A program made the translations under genes and the position numbers. Positions 27,289 through 35,141 of a DNA stretch of 40,749 nucleotides are shown here, in pieces (the stretch's first letter is position 1; every line of letters begins with the position of its first letter). The notes beneath the pieces were generated by a model. That model made no database searches and was not told where the DNA came from. It was given only the letters and a program-made list of their open reading frames with translations. The stretch is from Gracilibacillus halophilus YIM-C55.5 (lineage in GTDB: Bacteria; Bacillota; Bacilli; Bacillales; Amphibacillaceae), in assembly GCF_000359605.1 (NCBI RefSeq), contig NZ_APML01000066.1, forward strand, positions 1 to 40,749, given 5' to 3'.

Positions 27289-29163
27289 TCATGAAATGGT
27301 GTACTGCTCTATCTTCTCTACATTTTCCTTCAATTTCTGTTGTACGTGTTGTACGGCTTGCTTCTTTTCATCGATTTTTTGTTGATTGAGTTTATTATCT
27401 TGTTTCATAATCACTAGTGTTTCTCGCAGATCCATCATATTATCCTGTACAATCTGATCAAGTTTTCGAACGGAGGAATGAACTGTTTCTTGCCACTTCA
27501 ACTTCACAGCATGTTTTTGTTCACGAAAAGCATGATCCCATTGCTTAAAATATTCCTTTTTAGCATTTGTTAACTTCTTACGTTTAATATACGCATCTAC
27601 CATCCCGAACAAAGGGAGCTTGGCAATAAACGCGCCAATACCCGCCAGAATCACAATCGGAGTGGCAAAAATCGTTGCACCGATGAGGGCACCTCCTGCA
27701 ACCAATCCCGTTGTAAATAATTCTTCAAATGTTTCTTTATCTACATTGCGAGATATGCTAACATCTAAATTCATGTCAAATTGAAATAACGCATGCGTCT
27801 CCATATGTTTTTCTTTCGTTTTGAGTAGTTGTAACGTATTTTCGACTTCATCTTTTATCATTTGCTCCATATAAGCCGAAAGTTCTGAACTGAATTGGTC
27901 TTGATGCGGTTTGATATCTCTAGATACTTGTTCAAAATGACGTTTGATGTCTTCATCATCGGGTCCGCCATGATAACGATCGATTTTTGTTTCAAGTGTT
28001 GATTGTAATGACTGATATAATTGGTCGGTTTTCCGTAAAATGGCTCTCTCTTGTTGCAACAAACGAGCCCGTAAATTCTCAACTTCTTGCTTCATGTCTT
28101 GCGTGACTTGTTGTAAGTGAGACTCTGCCTCTTCAATTTGTTGAACGAGTTCTCCTTGTTCGGCTTCCAAGGTAATCAGGTGATTTTGAAGTTCTTTTTC
28201 TATGTATGACTGAGTCACTTCCATATAATGTCGAGCTGGCTTATCCACTTTCACCAACCCTTGCTCATATTCAAAAAAATCATTTAGCTCCCTTTCAAAT
28301 GAAGCAAACCCCGTCTCTTCAAGAGTATCATACGTGGGTTTTCGTATCCTCAAATGTTCGCCTTTTAAGCGGAGAGCTTCTAATGAAGATACTAAATACA
28401 TGTTGACATCTGTTAATTGATCAATATGCAATAATTCTTTGCGAATCGACTGCATAACACGTTCATCTTCATCTTCTTTTAATCGATCTTTAAAATTAAC
28501 AACAAAGAATACTTTACGGATATGTTGACTGAGAATTTCTTGATTTAAAAATTGAACCTCTGAATCGGTCAAATTTCCCGTCGCTGATAAGACAAAAATA
28601 ATCGCATCTGCTTGTGGAATAAAGGTTTTCGTAATTTCTTCTCTTTCTTCATAAATATCATTCATACCAGGTGTATCATAGATTTCCACGTGACGAAGTC
28701 GATCTCCTAAAGGATAGGCAATATTGGCTCGACGAATATTTTTCAAACGAGTTAATGTGTCATAATATTCATCCATTTCTTCCTCGTCACTATCCTCATC
28801 AACCGCCATAGGTGCAGTCATTTTCTTAAATTCGTCAAAACTCAGTGAAAGACCTTCCGTTGTATCATTCATATCTAAATGAACCGCCTCTTGGTCGGCC
28901 TGATAGATCCGGTTAATAAAAGCCGTTGTTGGCCGCATTTTCGCTGGTAGTACTTTCTTACCGATGAAAGCATTAATAAATGTCGATTTCCCTCTCGAAA
29001 AATCGCCTACAATGGTTAAGTAAAACTTTCCATTATTCAATTGGTCGTAGATCGGTTTTATTCTACGTTCATATCCCGTATGACCAATGGAATTCATGAA
29101 TTGTATGGACTCATCCATGATCGCACTCGTTTTATATTTTAAGTCAGTAAAAGATTGTCGCAA
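27289..29163 (-). CDS. Dynamin-like GTPase with hydrophobic membrane segment, first of three
   Basis: A 624-residue dynamin-like protein. Motifs are GDFSRGKST (53-61), RPTT (77-80), DTPGMND (163-169) and VVNFKDRL (221-228) in the G4 position. A coiled-coil stalk (~315-460) precedes a hydrophobic stretch at 486-520 (GLVAGGALIGATIFATPIVI) likely to insert in the membrane. A coiled-coil tail ends the protein. The start is a TTG at 29163 with GGTGG 4 nt upstream; no better in-frame start is seen. It is the first gene of the trio and divergent from the 120-residue protein at 29258. Bacterial dynamins of this kind act in pairs in membrane fission/fusion or stress repair; the job here is not known. 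Confidence 0.88.
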   Translation of the reverse strand: MRQSFTDLKYKTSAIMDESIQFMNSIGHTGYERRIKPIYDQLNNGKFYLTIVGDFSRGKSTFINAFIGKKVLPAKMRPTTAFINRIYQADQEAVHLDMNDTTEGLSLSFDEFKKMTAPMAVDEDSDEEEMDEYYDTLTRLKNIRRANIAYPLGDRLRHVEIYDTPGMNDIYEEREEITKTFIPQADAIIFVLSATGNLTDSEVQFLNQEILSQHIRKVFFVVNFKDRLKEDEDERVMQSIRKELLHIDQLTDVNMYLVSSLEALRLKGEHLRIRKPTYDTLEETGFASFERELNDFFEYEQGLVKVDKPARHYMEVTQSYIEKELQNHLITLEAEQGELVQQIEEAESHLQQVTQDMKQEVENLRARLLQQERAILRKTDQLYQSLQSTLETKIDRYHGGPDDEDIKRHFEQVSRDIKPHQDQFSSELSAYMEQMIKDEVENTLQLLKTKEKHMETHALFQFDMNLDVSISRNVDKETFEELFTTGLVAGGALIGATIFATPIVILAGIGAFIAKLPLFGMVDAYIKRKKLTNAKKEYFKQWDHAFREQKHAVKLKWQETVHSSVRKLDQIVQDNMMDLRETLVIMKQDNKLNQQKIDEKKQAVQHVQQKLKENVEKIEQYTIS

Positions 29164-29257
29164 TATACCACCGCTCTCCCCTCACCATGATAATGTAATT
29201 TTATCACTTTTTATGTTATATTTGTAGTATAAAAGATCTAATATAGGAGTGAGAACA

Positions 29258-29620
29258 ATGACTTATGATAACTTTGACGATTGGGATGTAACGACAAACG
29301 AATTGGATCAATCCACTCTTAAGAACGGAATCGGTGACACCATCGCTTCTAAAAATAACCATACGATTCAGAATGAACATGGTACTTACCATTTACAAGA
29401 TGGACCGTTAGATCAAACGAAAATTACATCTGAAGATTATTCAACAATCGGTTATATAAAAGAAGATGCTTTAGGTCAGACAAGTGTCTATGATGAAACA
29501 TATGGCAAACTGGGCGACATCGATGAACACGGAAACATTGACCGTATCGCATCGTATCCCGACCCATTAAGTATCGCTGACCAAGCCAGATTTCAATCAC
29601 TGAAACTCAGTGAAGAATAA
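29258..29620 (+). CDS. Small acidic protein of unknown function
   Basis: 120 residues, strongly acidic, no signal peptide or membrane segment. I do not recognise the family. The middle has short repeated turns rich in Gly, Asp and aromatic residues (NEHGTYHLQDG, STIGYIKEDALGQTSVY, GKLGDIDEHGNID), suggesting a small beta-repeat fold. The ATG at 29258 is chosen because TAGGAG lies 8 nt upstream; a GTG at 29249 overlaps that site. It is divergent from the dynamin operon with a ~94-bp gap. Its TAA is immediately followed, with no gap, by array 3. Confidence 0.75.
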   Translation: MTYDNFDDWDVTTNELDQSTLKNGIGDTIASKNNHTIQNEHGTYHLQDGPLDQTKITSEDYSTIGYIKEDALGQTSVYDETYGKLGDIDEHGNIDRIASYPDPLSIADQARFQSLKLSEE

Positions 29621-29740
29621 GTCACGCTAGAATTATTGTGCTCACGCCAGAATTATCGTGCTGAGGCTAGAATCCAGCGCGTCACGCCAGAATTATCGTG
29701 CTCACACCAGAATCCAGCGCGTCACGCCAGAAAAATAGTT
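29621..29740 (-). repeat. Intergenic array with exact 20-bp period (array 3)
   Basis: Six units start at 29621, 29641, 29661, 29681, 29701 and 29721, directly abutting the preceding stop codon. On the minus strand they include TTCTGGCGTGACGCGCTGGA (twice) and TTCTGGTGTGAGCACGATAA. The TTCTGG sense is opposite to the adjacent + strand genes, unlike arrays 1 and 2, which run with the gene they follow. No terminator hairpin is attached. Confidence 0.9.
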
Positions 29741-29848
29741 CGCATTCAAATGAAAAAGTTAACAAATGACTGCTTTCGTGTTTTGTAGTAAAATAAGGAT
29801 AACAACTTAAAGTAGTGAGCGAGAACTAAATGGGAAAGGAGAGGTACG

Positions 29849-30169
29849 ATGGAAAAAAGTGAGATGAATATGATACTTCAAGCCATTCACGAATTGTCCG
29901 ACAAAGTGGATCAAAATCAGAGCTCGATTCAGCAATTATCAGAAAAAGTCGATCAAAACCAGAACTCGATTCAGCAATTGTCAGAAAAAGTGGATCAAAA
30001 CCAGAGCTCGATTCAGCAATTATCAGAAAAAGTGGATCTGAATCATGCAGAATTAACAAAACGCTTGGATCGTATGGAAGACGACCTCGAAGATAAGACG
30101 GAATATATGCAGCACAAATTAATGGAACATGATGAGCTGATTTTTAAATTAAAACGTAGAGCACAATAG
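29849..30169 (+). CDS. Coiled-coil protein built from 14-residue repeats
   Basis: 106 residues, start ATG 29849 behind AAAGGAGAGG. The centre is four tandem copies of a 14-residue unit (SEKVDQNQSSIQQL and variants), i.e. two heptads each, followed by a charged helix (KRLDRMEDDLEDK...FKLKRRAQ). A parallel coiled-coil rod is expected, probably oligomeric and cytoplasmic since no export signal is seen. The family and role are not recognised. A TGACTG / 16 nt / TAAAAT promoter-like pair lies just upstream (about 29767-29794). The gene has its own terminator, so it is monocistronic. Confidence 0.8.
   Translation: MEKSEMNMILQAIHELSDKVDQNQSSIQQLSEKVDQNQNSIQQLSEKVDQNQSSIQQLSEKVDLNHAELTKRLDRMEDDLEDKTEYMQHKLMEHDELIFKLKRRAQ
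29894..30061 (+). repeat. 42-bp tandem repeats inside the coiled-coil gene
   Basis: Units at 29894-29935, 29936-29977 and 29978-30019 differ from each other by only a few bases; a fourth, 30020-30061, matches in its first half. Each encodes 14 residues, so slippage changes rod length without breaking the frame. Confidence 0.92.
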
Positions 30170-30207
30170 ATCAAACAGCCCACATTCATACTATATTTTA
30201 TTGTAGT

Positions 30208-30236
30208 AACCGCCTTAGGACGGTTATTTTTTATTT
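30208..30236 (+). terminator. Terminator of the coiled-coil gene
   Basis: The arms AACCGCC and GGACGGTT pair, with one bulged base, around a short TTA loop and are followed by ATTTTTTATTTT. It lies about 40 bp after the stop at 30169. Confidence 0.85.
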
Positions 30237-30263
30237 TACCTCTCGTGAATTTTGGTATGGGGG

Positions 30264-30372
30264 TTCTGGCTTCAATATGATAACGCGTGAGTCATATAAC
30301 TCCATCCTCAGCACGTAATTTCTCGCGTCAATCATATAATCTCTAGCATATGTTCACTAATTCTCGCCTAAC
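30264..30372 (+). repeat. Decayed 20-bp repeat array, + orientation (array 4)
   Basis: Starting with TTCTGGCTTCAATATGATAA at 30264, units of 16-21 bp ending in ATAA or similar follow (near 30284, 30300, 30320, 30340, 30361). They keep fragments of the same consensus, such as CTCAGCACGTAA and TTCTCGCGTCA. TTCTGG is on the + strand, the same direction as the gene just terminated upstream. Matches are clearly weaker than in arrays 1-3. Confidence 0.55.
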
Positions 30373-30436
30373 AAAAAAACATTTATGTTTGATGTTTTTA
30401 ATAATCGGTTATGGATTAATAAAGGTGGTGTAATAT

Positions 30437-30742
30437 TTGTCTGTCAATGCTTATGACCAACATCAACAAAAACGTAATGAATATGTCGACTCACAAATGG
30501 CAAAACACAATCGATTTTATAAAGATATTTACAACATTTTGTATACTCTTAATGACTTTACGATTGCTGTATGGTTTTTAATTGGTAGTATCTTCTTTTA
30601 TTTTGAATCGCTAAAAACTTGGGGTGTGACGTTATTCGTGATCGGCAGTTTTCAATTTTTAATTAAACCGACGATTCGATTAATTCATGAGGTTAATGCA
30701 AGAAAACATTATGGAACAGAATATGATCAATTGATGAAATGA
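30437..30742 (+). CDS. YrhK-like small membrane protein
   Basis: 101 residues. A hydrophilic N-terminus (~1-32) is followed by two membrane helices (~38-58, NDFTIAVWFLIGSIFFYFES; ~62-80, WGVTLFVIGSFQFLIKP) with a short turn, then a basic tail ending in YDQLMK. The pattern resembles the YrhK family of two-helix proteins of unknown function. The start is TTG 30437 behind AAGGTGGTG, with a 6-nt gap. No operon partner. Confidence 0.7.
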   Translation: MSVNAYDQHQQKRNEYVDSQMAKHNRFYKDIYNILYTLNDFTIAVWFLIGSIFFYFESLKTWGVTLFVIGSFQFLIKPTIRLIHEVNARKHYGTEYDQLMK

Positions 30743-30782
30743 AACGTGTATTTCTTGCAGGATGGTTAATTTTTATTTCACA

Positions 30783-30840
30783 TTGCGTGGATTCTAGCTT
30801 CAGCGAAAGAATTCTTGGATTCCAGCTTGACGCCTTTATT
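30783..30840 (+). repeat. Short 20-bp repeat remnant, + orientation (array 5)
   Basis: TTCTAGCTTCAGCGAAAGAA (30792-30811) and TTCCAGCTTGACGCCTTTATT (30820-30840) match the TTCTGGCxTxA core of the arrays elsewhere. It again lies just downstream of a + strand gene and in its orientation. Two or three units are visible. Confidence 0.5.
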
Positions 30841-30869
30841 AATAAGTTTGACTCTCTACCGGCATCATG

Positions 30870-32005
30870 TTAACGAAAAATTTCCAGAACCTCTTCCCAA
30901 GACTTTGATCTGAAAATTCTTTTTTGAATGTCTTCTAATACTTCGATGTTATCAATTGCATTCAGTTTATTTTCAATTATTTGCATATGGTTTCCGGGAT
31001 AAGAAACTTCTAAATAGTTAACCGTAGAACTAATGATACGCTTTTGTTCTCCTTTTTTGAAACCCTCTTTCCGGCCTTCACTGCGACCCTCTTTCCGACC
31101 TTCTTCACGGCCTTCTTCACGACCTTCTTCACGACCTTCTTCACGACCTTCTTCACGTCCCACTTTGTGCCCTTCTTCCCGACCTTCTTTATGTCCTTTT
31201 ATTTTTGCTTCTTTTTCTCTTAATTCCGCTTCTACAACCGCTGCCTCTGCATCCAAAACCTCTTTAAGTCGAGCTTCATATGCTAGTACTTCTTCCTGTG
31301 TTGCACTGAGTACATCCCAACCACGGAAAGCATTCTTTAGTGTGTCATCCTTCAATGCAATTCCCTCCAGTTCCTTATAAATGTCTTCGTAGACTTTGCC
31401 ATTTCGATGATCCACAACGCCTAACATCAATAACCATCTCGCCAATACATTATTCCATGGATCTAACTTTTTCTGTTTCCATTTACGAATTAGTTTGGGG
31501 ATTTCCAAAAAATGAAATTCCATAACATCTGTTAATTTGAATTTTTCTATATCTTCATATAAATGATATGAAGTATGAAAACTATCTGTTCGCGAAAATA
31601 ATTCAAAATTTAATATATTAATAGCAATGACTGGATTAAGCTGTTTATATGACATCTTTCTTTTCATGGGACCACGGTAAACACCTGCCCAATAATAAAT
31701 AGAACGCTTGACCATATCATATTTATTTGTAAATTGAATCTCAATATTGATCCATTCGTCATTGTTCGTTAGCGCTAAAATATCTAGTCGTGACTGTTTA
31801 TCCTCTTTGTATTCACCACCTGCTCGGTATTTTGAAAAGAAATATCTTTGATTGTATTTCGACCACTTCTATCCAAAATTGCATTTAAAAAAACAACTGT
31901 AATTTCTTTATTCTTTTCTGTTCCGAACAGTTGCTTGAAGCTATAGTCAATTTTCAGGTCCATCAAGTGATGCAAAGGAACACGCCGGAGCAAACTTTCC
32001 TTCAA
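30870..32005 (-). pseudogene. Rpn/PD-(D/E)XK transposase-type nuclease, single frameshift
   Basis: The N-terminal part (TTG 32005; LLRRVPLHHLMDLKIDYSFK...RNTIKDISFQNTE) stops early at 31784. The remainder continues in a neighbouring frame as AGGEYKEDKQSRLDILAL, then NDEWINIEIQFTNKYDMVKRS, to a stop at 30870. Restoring one G near 31822-31825 (GAGCAGG to GAGGCAGG) would give a 378-residue protein. The catalytic D in SRLDIL and the E and Q in IEIQ lie just past the break. The C-terminal half has a GREE-repeat segment (about 31070-31200) typical of these proteins. The family (recombination-promoting nuclease, PF12784-like) is linked to RecA-independent recombination. The downstream fragment could start at ATG 31715 but would lack the catalytic core. 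A sequencing error cannot be excluded. Confidence 0.8.
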
Positions 32006-32165
32006 AGACCTTCACCACCCATGTTCTATTTTTATTAACAACCTAATTCATATAAACAGAATACGCCTACTCGTAAGTGTACGAATCTTAACAGACGAGA
32101 ACGGAATCAATTTTAATTGCCTATAACACTTGGAAAATACTCAAAAATGACTGCCACATTGCCCT

Positions 32166-33140
32166 TCACTTCAAATAACGTTTCACTTGATCAATCGTTT
32201 GAAATTCATCGATATGATCTATGATGGTTTCTAATGTTTCCGGGTGTTGCTTGTGAATCTGTTCACTTACATCATTTGATACGGGTGCAACAAATTTGGT
32301 GATTAAACGCGTGCACGTGTCTGCTAATGCTTCAGCTCTCCCTTCTTTTCTACCTTCTTTTCTACCTTCTTTTCTACCTTCCTCTAATCCTCGATCACGC
32401 CATGAATTCGGTAAACTCCGTATGAACGCAAGTTCTTCAGGGGTGAATTCTTCCGTTTCTTTCATCAGCTTTTCCTCCTCCTTATGAATCGGTAAATAAT
32501 TTTCAAAAAAGCCATTGACTAACTCTAACTTCGCGGGTGGTTCATTTAATCTTAACAACATATTCAAAAACGCCTTCTTCACTTCTGATTTCTCGGATTC
32601 AGTATAGCCCATTTTACTAAGTAAAGCCGCAGCGACAGGATTATTAGACTGCAAGAACTTGCGCCAATTTTGCTTCTTGAGTTCGATTGTTAAAAAGGAA
32701 AATGTTAATACATGGAAGAATGGAAAACTAACCGTGAATTGATTGGGTTCATCTCGAATGTGATCGTACGTAAAAAGGGCAATAGGTAAGATCGGTTTTC
32801 TATATCTATTATACAACAGGCTGAAGTATTGATACATACGTTGATGGAAAAAATCTTGCGGATAACTTTGAGGTTCAACATGAATGATGATAATCGTTTC
32901 TTCACCTTTTAACTTGGCTTCGACGACAATATCTGCCTTACGACTTTCACCGTCTAATAAATCGGTAAACAACTCATTAGATAGTGGCTTTACTTGCGAG
33001 AAATCGATATGTTCGTAGATGTCGGGGAAAAATAAGGCCATAAATTCTGCGAAAAATGTATCGATCAACTGCTTAAAAAGTTGGTCATGAGGAATGTACG
33101 GTTTCGAATCTTCACAAACGACTGGCATTGCCGCATCCAT
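32166..33140 (-). CDS. Rpn/YhgA-like PD-(D/E)XK nuclease family protein
   Basis: 324 residues from ATG 33140 (MDAAMPVV), chosen because GAGAGGTG precedes it by 6 nt; a longer frame to 33248 lacks a site. The N-terminal domain has PHDQLFKQLIDTFFAEF, then SRKADIVVEAKL and IIIIHVEPQSYP, fitting the D...ExQ active site of Rpn-type nucleases. A tail with tandem GRKE repeats (GLEEGRKEGRKEGRKEGR) precedes a helical C-terminus. It neighbours a broken relative of the same superfamily at 30870-32005, but the two are only distantly similar. No terminal inverted repeats or transposition partner are seen. Confidence 0.8.
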   Translation of the reverse strand: MDAAMPVVCEDSKPYIPHDQLFKQLIDTFFAEFMALFFPDIYEHIDFSQVKPLSNELFTDLLDGESRKADIVVEAKLKGEETIIIIHVEPQSYPQDFFHQRMYQYFSLLYNRYRKPILPIALFTYDHIRDEPNQFTVSFPFFHVLTFSFLTIELKKQNWRKFLQSNNPVAAALLSKMGYTESEKSEVKKAFLNMLLRLNEPPAKLELVNGFFENYLPIHKEEEKLMKETEEFTPEELAFIRSLPNSWRDRGLEEGRKEGRKEGRKEGRAEALADTCTRLITKFVAPVSNDVSEQIHKQHPETLETIIDHIDEFQTIDQVKRYLK

Positions 33141-33326
33141 TAGTTCACCTCTTCTCTTTTCATTTACACTTAACGCAAACATATGTTCTACAAATAATAT
33201 ACTATTAACACACACAAAAAGCAAGTGTTTTATAGAAAAATTCCACATTTTTCTTTACACAAAATTTGCACACGTAGAGCTGTGGCATTCATTACATGCT
33301 AAAAATTGGAATGCGCTAGCATCTTC

Positions 33327-33360
33327 AAATCCCCACCTAATATTTAGGAAGGGATTTTTT
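33327..33360 (+). terminator. Hairpin with T-tract downstream of GH13 gene, + orientation
   Basis: The outer arms AAATCCC (33327-33333) and GGGATTT (33351-33357) and the inner arms CCTAA and TTAGG form a stem followed by TTTTTT on the + strand. The GH13 gene that ends just to the right is on the minus strand, where the hairpin is present but no T-tract follows. It may act mainly on antisense or rightward transcription, or weakly for the GH13 operon. Confidence 0.55.
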
Positions 33361-33386
33361 GTATGAAATGACAACCACTCAATGCA

Positions 33387-35012
33387 TTATATTGTATATA
33401 CTCTTGCTTCATATGGTCTTAACCTAATGCTATTTGCAGAATCCTGTTTGACAGGATAATTATGAATGACCAACTGCTTTACGAATACCTTGTTTTCAGT
33501 AAAACTGAATGAAGTATCTTCCTCAGATAAATTCAATAATATAAACCATTTCTCATTTTCATCAACTCTATAATAGGCATAAATGGTCGGATGATCTTCT
33601 AAAATGGGGTGATATTCACCGTATGTCATGACGCTATGACGTTTGCGCATTTCTATCAGATTCTGATAATAATAAAAAATCGAATCCGGATCATCAAGCG
33701 CTTTTTTTACATTTATTTCGTGATAGTTTGGATTCACTTGAATCCATGGCTGCCCTGATGTAAAACCGGCATTCTTTTCGTCATTCCACTGCATAGGTGT
33801 TCTAGAATTATCTCTAGAAAAAGGGACCAGCTCTTCAAAGACAGAATTGGAGTCTTCGCCATTCGCGACTCTTTCTTTATACTCATTGATCATTGCAATG
33901 TCATTATATTCATCAATACTGTTAAATCGAACACCGGTCATACCGATTTCCTCACCTTGAAAAACGTACGGTATTCCAGGTAAAGTATGAATTAATGTGG
34001 CAAAACAAGTAGCAGATTGTTGGCGATATTCTTTATCATTACCGAATCTTGTGACCAATCTTGTGTGATCATGATTATTTAAAAATTGAGAATTCCAACC
34101 TCTTTTCCATAACCCTTCATACCATCTTTTTTGAATGGATTTAAATTGTAATAAATCCCAACTTTTCATATCATCGAGAACTTCAAAATGGAATAAAGTG
34201 TTCAATTCCTTACGATCCTCTCCCACATATAACAAACCATCTTCAGGGGTAACAAATGGAATTTCACCAACTGTGAATATATCATAATCTTTCAAAACTT
34301 CTTCATGCATTTCTTGCAAATAATCATGAATCCCAGGATTGTTTCCCAAGTATGATATATCTTCTGGTTTTTCAGCATCAGGAAAACCTGGTATTTTAGC
34401 TAGTAAATTGATAACATCCATCCGAAAACCGTCTATTCCTTTGTCTAACCAATAGCGCATCATTTGGTAAATTTCTCGCCTGACAGCTGGATTCTCCCAA
34501 TTTAAATCTGGTTGCTCCACTGCAAACGAATGAAAGTAATACTCATTCGTCTTTTCATCATATTCCCATGTTGATGGGGTGAAATAAGAACGCCAATTGT
34601 TGGGCTCTCTCCCATTCCTACCTGGCTTCCAAATATAATAATCACGGTACGGGTTATCCGTTGACTTACGCGATTCTTGAAACCAGTAATGTTGATCAGA
34701 AGTATGATTCACCACTAAATCCATAATTAGCTTCATATCTCTTTTATGTACTTCCTCTAGTAGACGATTAAACACTTCCATCGTCCCAGCTTTATCCATT
34801 ATCTCTTGATAACTCGAAATATCATATCCGTTATCTATATCCGGAGATTCATAGCATGGATTTAACCATATTACATCAATTCCCAAATATTTGATATAAT
34901 CTAATTTTTTAATGACTCCTTCTAAATCACCATAGCCGTCCCCGTCTGAGTCTAAAAAGCTTCTCCAGTATACTTGATATACCACAGCTTCTTTCCACCA
35001 ATCCTGTTGCAA
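33387..35012 (-). CDS. GH13 alpha-glucosidase, divergent oligo-1,6-glucosidase paralogue
   Basis: About 541 residues. Start TTG 35012 (MQQDWWKEAVV) is preferred, with GAAGGAG 8 nt upstream; the GTG at 35021 overlaps that site. Counting from the GTG, the catalytic triad is D202 (GFRMDVIN), E253 (FTVGEI) and D318 (NNHDHT), with NH in DLVVNHTSD. Valine follows the nucleophile, which in this GH13 group marks alpha-1,6 preference. It differs from its neighbour at normally conserved sites: VYWRSF instead of YPRSF, NPCYESP instead of SPVYQSP, and NHDHTR instead of NHDQPR, so its substrate may differ. Cytoplasmic, no signal peptide. It follows the other GH13 gene after 129 bp with a hairpin. Confidence 0.88.
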   Translation of the reverse strand: MQQDWWKEAVVYQVYWRSFLDSDGDGYGDLEGVIKKLDYIKYLGIDVIWLNPCYESPDIDNGYDISSYQEIMDKAGTMEVFNRLLEEVHKRDMKLIMDLVVNHTSDQHYWFQESRKSTDNPYRDYYIWKPGRNGREPNNWRSYFTPSTWEYDEKTNEYYFHSFAVEQPDLNWENPAVRREIYQMMRYWLDKGIDGFRMDVINLLAKIPGFPDAEKPEDISYLGNNPGIHDYLQEMHEEVLKDYDIFTVGEIPFVTPEDGLLYVGEDRKELNTLFHFEVLDDMKSWDLLQFKSIQKRWYEGLWKRGWNSQFLNNHDHTRLVTRFGNDKEYRQQSATCFATLIHTLPGIPYVFQGEEIGMTGVRFNSIDEYNDIAMINEYKERVANGEDSNSVFEELVPFSRDNSRTPMQWNDEKNAGFTSGQPWIQVNPNYHEINVKKALDDPDSIFYYYQNLIEMRKRHSVMTYGEYHPILEDHPTIYAYYRVDENEKWFILLNLSEEDTSFSFTENKVFVKQLVIHNYPVKQDSANSIRLRPYEARVYTI

Positions 35013-35082
35013 GTGGATCACTCCTTCCTCTCTAGGATTACAGTTTGATTTCTCCGCTTATTTTACAAGCATTAAAAAATGG

Positions 35083-35110
35083 AGCATTCCCAAAACAAAA
35101 TGAGAATGCT
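35083..35110 (-). terminator. Hairpin between the two GH13 genes
   Basis: The arms AGCATTC (35083-35089) and GAATGCT (35104-35110) surround a 14-nt loop. On the minus strand the hairpin is followed by CCATTTTTTAATG, so it could partly terminate after the first glucosidase gene. Read-through or a separate promoter would be needed for the second. Confidence 0.6.
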
Positions 35111-35141
35111 TTTATAAAAGTGCTATCTATGAATTCTTATA

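Noticed and set aside
22948..29163. Known named anti-phage defence system
   Set aside because: Dynamin-like proteins occur in some defence contexts, but no nuclease, sensor or other recognised defence gene adjoins the trio, so no named system is assigned.
29826..30059. Minus-strand repeat protein opposite the coiled-coil gene
   Set aside because: It mirrors the 42-bp repeats of the + strand gene, which has a strong ribosome binding site and a terminator.
31033..31380. Proline/Arg/Ser repeat protein on the + strand
   Set aside because: It is the antisense of the GREE-repeat region of the Rpn-type gene and lacks a start signal.
31784..32005. Independent 73-residue protein or programmed frameshift
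   Set aside because: The sequence joins smoothly to the next frame as one Rpn-type protein, and no slippery heptamer is visible at the break; a one-base deletion is simpler.
30870..33140. Insertion sequence made of the two Rpn-type genes
   Set aside because: No terminal inverted repeats, target duplications or second transposition protein were seen, and these proteins are often annotated as transposases without evidence of mobility.
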